DNA of 64,000 nt from Streptomyces noursei (GTDB taxonomy: Bacteria > Actinomycetota > Actinomycetes > Streptomycetales > Streptomycetaceae). Below the pieces are notes generated by a model. The model was not told where the DNA came from, made no database searches, and saw only the letters and a program-made list of their open reading frames with translations. Shown one piece after another: positions 62,306-64,000 of this stretch (position 1 is its first letter; every line of letters begins with the position of its first letter). The stretch is from contig NZ_CP070326.1 of NCBI RefSeq assembly GCF_016917755.1, positions 3,472,001-3,536,000 on the forward strand. Direction: 5' to 3'. A program made the translations under genes and the position numbers.

Positions 62306-63610
62306 TCAGCCGAGTTTGCCGCGTAACCGCTGGGCGCGCAGGACCAGTTCGAGTTCGAAGCGGCGGTCGGGGTCCTCGACGTCGTCGCCCCACAGTTCGC
62401 GGATCTGGCGGAGGCGGTAGCGGACGGTCTGCGGATGGACGCCGAGGCGGGCGGCGATCTCGGGGGCGCCGCCGCGGGTCTCCAGCCAGGCGAGCAGGGT
62501 CTCGGCGAGCCGCCGGCCGTGGGTGGGACCGCAGTGCTCCAGCGGGGCGAGGCGGCGGCGGGTGAGGTCCTCGATCAGTTCGCCGGGCGGCAGCAGCACC
62601 AGCGCCTCGGTGTGCTCGGTGCACCGCAGCAGCTCGCCGGCGGGCAGCAGTCCGCGCTCCATCAGGTCGACCGCGGAGGCCGCCCAGCGCAGCGACTTCC
62701 CGGCGTCCAGCAGCGGCACGGCGGGCCCGATGGCGCCCGACCAGCCGGCCGCGGCGCGGGACAGCAGTTCGCTGCGGCCGGGGGCGTCCGGGTCCGGCAC
62801 CACCAGGCGGGGCCGTTCGCACTCCATGTCGAGCAGGATGCCGTCCGCGACCGCGGGCGCCACCGCCTCCCGGTCCGGGCGCAACAGCACCGCCACCGCG
62901 ACCCGTTCGGGCAGCGGCCAGCCGACCAGCCGGGCCCGTTCGGCGAGCAGCGGACGGGGGTCCCCCGGTTCCGCCGCGGGGGCGGGGAGGGGGGGCTCGC
63001 CGGGGTCCGGGACGCCCGGCAGGGCGCCGTCCCGGTGGCGGCGACGGCCGTCCCGCGTCGCGTGATCGGGGTCCGCGAACAGCTGGTCCATCAGGCGGCG
63101 CTGCATCCGCAGCCGCTCGCCGGCCTGACGGGCCGCGGCCTCCGCGTAGCCGCGGACGGACTCGGCGACCAGCCCGTCGAGGTACTCGAAGCCGGACTCG
63201 GCCAGTTCGTACATGGCGGGGGCGGGGATGGCGACCTCCTGGCCGATCTCCGCCAGCCGCCGCCAGGCCAGGCGCACGCCCAGCCGGTAGATCGCCTGGA
63301 GGACGTCCAGGCTGCGTCCCTGGATCACCTCGCCGCGGCCGAACTCCTGGAAGACGCGCGGGTGGACGTGCGGCCGGTCCAGGCCGGCGGTGAGGTGCCC
63401 GAGGAACTGCTCCAGGGACTGCCGGATGCCGACCAGGGCCCGCGGCTCCCCCGACTCGTCGGGGATCAAAGGGAGTTGGGGGTACTCCCGACGGATCTCC
63501 CGGAAGATCTCCTGCGCCAGCGCGGGCACTTCCTCCAGTGCCAGGGCGGCGAACCGGTGCACCTGATAGGGCGGCACCTCGCGCCACGCCGAGCGGACCG
63601 CGGTCACCAC
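62306..63610 (-). CDS. PucR/CdaR-type transcriptional regulator
   Basis: 434 residues. The GTG at 63610 is chosen because TAAGGG, which includes the stop codon of the small gene upstream, lies eight bases before it; the next GTG (63607) is equivalent. The N-terminal 170 residues are helical (REVPPYQVHRFAALALEEV, LEQFLGHL, VFQEFGRGEVIQGRSLDVL), the central part resembles the GGDEF-like PucR domain, and the C-terminus has the PucR HTH (GGAPEIAARLGVHPQTVRYRLRQIRELWG). The ligand and targets are unknown. It is unlike FasR in sequence, though the same fold class. Confidence 0.88.
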   Translation of the reverse strand: MVTAVRSAWREVPPYQVHRFAALALEEVPALAQEIFREIRREYPQLPLIPDESGEPRALVGIRQSLEQFLGHLTAGLDRPHVHPRVFQEFGRGEVIQGRSLDVLQAIYRLGVRLAWRRLAEIGQEVAIPAPAMYELAESGFEYLDGLVAESVRGYAEAAARQAGERLRMQRRLMDQLFADPDHATRDGRRRHRDGALPGVPDPGEPPLPAPAAEPGDPRPLLAERARLVGWPLPERVAVAVLLRPDREAVAPAVADGILLDMECERPRLVVPDPDAPGRSELLSRAAAGWSGAIGPAVPLLDAGKSLRWAASAVDLMERGLLPAGELLRCTEHTEALVLLPPGELIEDLTRRRLAPLEHCGPTHGRRLAETLLAWLETRGGAPEIAARLGVHPQTVRYRLRQIRELWGDDVEDPDRRFELELVLRAQRLRGKLG

Positions 63611-63621
63611 TGCGGCGGCCC

Positions 63622-63768
63622 TTACGCGCCGGGCCGGCCGAAGGTCACCAGCGGTACGTTCGGCTGCTCGGGCGTGGTCTCCAGGGCGGCGACGATGCCC
63701 AGTGCGGCGCCCACGGCCAGGGCGGCGGCGGCCAGTGCGGTCAGCGCGGCGGCGAGCATGCGGTGCAT
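63622..63768 (-). CDS. Small membrane protein of 48 residues
   Basis: Starts MHRMLAAALTALAAAALAVG, forming one hydrophobic helix, then continues GAALGIVAALETTPEQPNVP and ends LVTFGRPGA. The stop codon TAA overlaps the ribosome site of the PucR-type gene, whose GTG is 11 bp downstream, so the two are coupled. The pattern (single helix, then a PxxPxxPLV-type tail) resembles the small actinobacterial DUF2613 family; that match is from memory and tentative. Function unknown. It may be missed by automatic calling because of its size. Confidence 0.65.
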   Translation of the reverse strand: MHRMLAAALTALAAAALAVGAALGIVAALETTPEQPNVPLVTFGRPGA

Positions 63769-64000
63769 GGCGCGGCGATCCCTTCGTCGGCAGCCGGTAC
63801 CGGGAGAGCGGCGCGAGCGGTACCGGGAGAGCGGAACAGAGGAGCACGTCGGCAGGCGTACGGCCGCGGGGCGGACGGCCCTGCGGCCCCGCGGCCCGCA
63901 GGGCCCAACGGCTCGGAAGACCGGCGGCGGTGCCGCGTTCCCACCGCGCGGCGCCGCTTCGGTCGTGGTGCCTGCCGAGTGTGGAAGGGCATTGACGCGC
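63769..64000. other. 232 bp at window end, no gene supported
   Basis: Upstream region of the small membrane gene. It contains a 16-bp direct repeat, GGTACCGGGAGAGCGG, at 63796-63811 and 63819-63834. No frame here has a recognisable product. Confidence 0.5.

Overview
The window is a piece of a Streptomyces-type chromosome. The base composition is very GC-rich, coding regions have almost only G/C in third positions, GTG starts are common, and the gene families (DUF3145, DUF3052, DUF1023, FasR, TerD paralogues, homodimeric AceE, a mycothiol-linked Rv2466c homologue) are typical of actinomycetes. I support about 56 protein genes, one clear pseudogene and one tRNA.

Layout. (1) 1-1000: the 3' end of a tyrosine integrase abuts the 3' end of a tRNA-Val(TAC). 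This looks like the right boundary of an integrated element whose body lies outside the window. (2) 1181-7581: a coiled-coil membrane protein, a DUF4383 membrane protein, a FadR-type regulator with a galactonate-dehydratase-like enzyme and a broken PfkB sugar kinase, an FmdB zinc ribbon and an O-methyltransferase. (3) 7631-17126: a tellurium-resistance-type (Ter) stress module. It holds an HAD phosphatase, a large PRTase-TRSP-StiP fusion, a CitE-like lyase, four TerD-superfamily proteins and a DUF475 membrane protein. (4) 17288-21584: an AhpE-type peroxiredoxin, DUF3052 and aceE.

(5) 21683-25089: a secreted I36-type protein, then a DHA2 efflux pump divergent from its TetR regulator across a well-formed operator/promoter. 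(6) 25262-32536: two DUF1023 serine hydrolases flank a DUF4429/SHOCT protein and a NarL-type two-component system, followed by a membrane acyltransferase. (7) 32615-35882: aldo/keto reductase with MerR regulator, a beta-lactamase-fold serine hydrolase and a pirin. (8) 35941-40949: the housekeeping fatty-acid synthase operon fasR-fabD-fabH-acpP-fabF, closed by a strong terminator, then an IMD-type dehydrogenase and DUF3145.

(9) 42903-49627: an SGNH lipoprotein, a DUF4097 lipoprotein, a GH3 beta-glucosidase with TetR regulator, and a nitrilase-VanX fusion. (10) 49822-55546: a ribose-type ABC import operon (lacI, then rbsA-rbsC-rbsB-rbsK) with paired LacI operators. (11) 55801-63768: Ohr, an ankyrin protein, an NADP oxidoreductase divergent from a MarR regulator, an Rv2466c-like DsbA-fold protein, a second DHA2 pump divergent from a GntR-TetR double-HTH regulator, a 31-bp tandem repeat, and a PucR-type regulator coupled to a 48-residue membrane peptide.

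The most interesting items are: the PRTase-TRSP-StiP fusion inside the Ter module; the nitrilase-VanX fusion; a GTCATACCG motif forming a 20-bp inverted repeat before the two-component system and a direct repeat before the DUF4097 lipoprotein gene; the GntR-TetR fusion with its ACTAGT sites; and twelve genes whose -10-like hexamer sits 6-8 nt from the start codon, suggesting leaderless transcripts. No biosynthetic gene cluster, CRISPR array or insertion sequence was seen.
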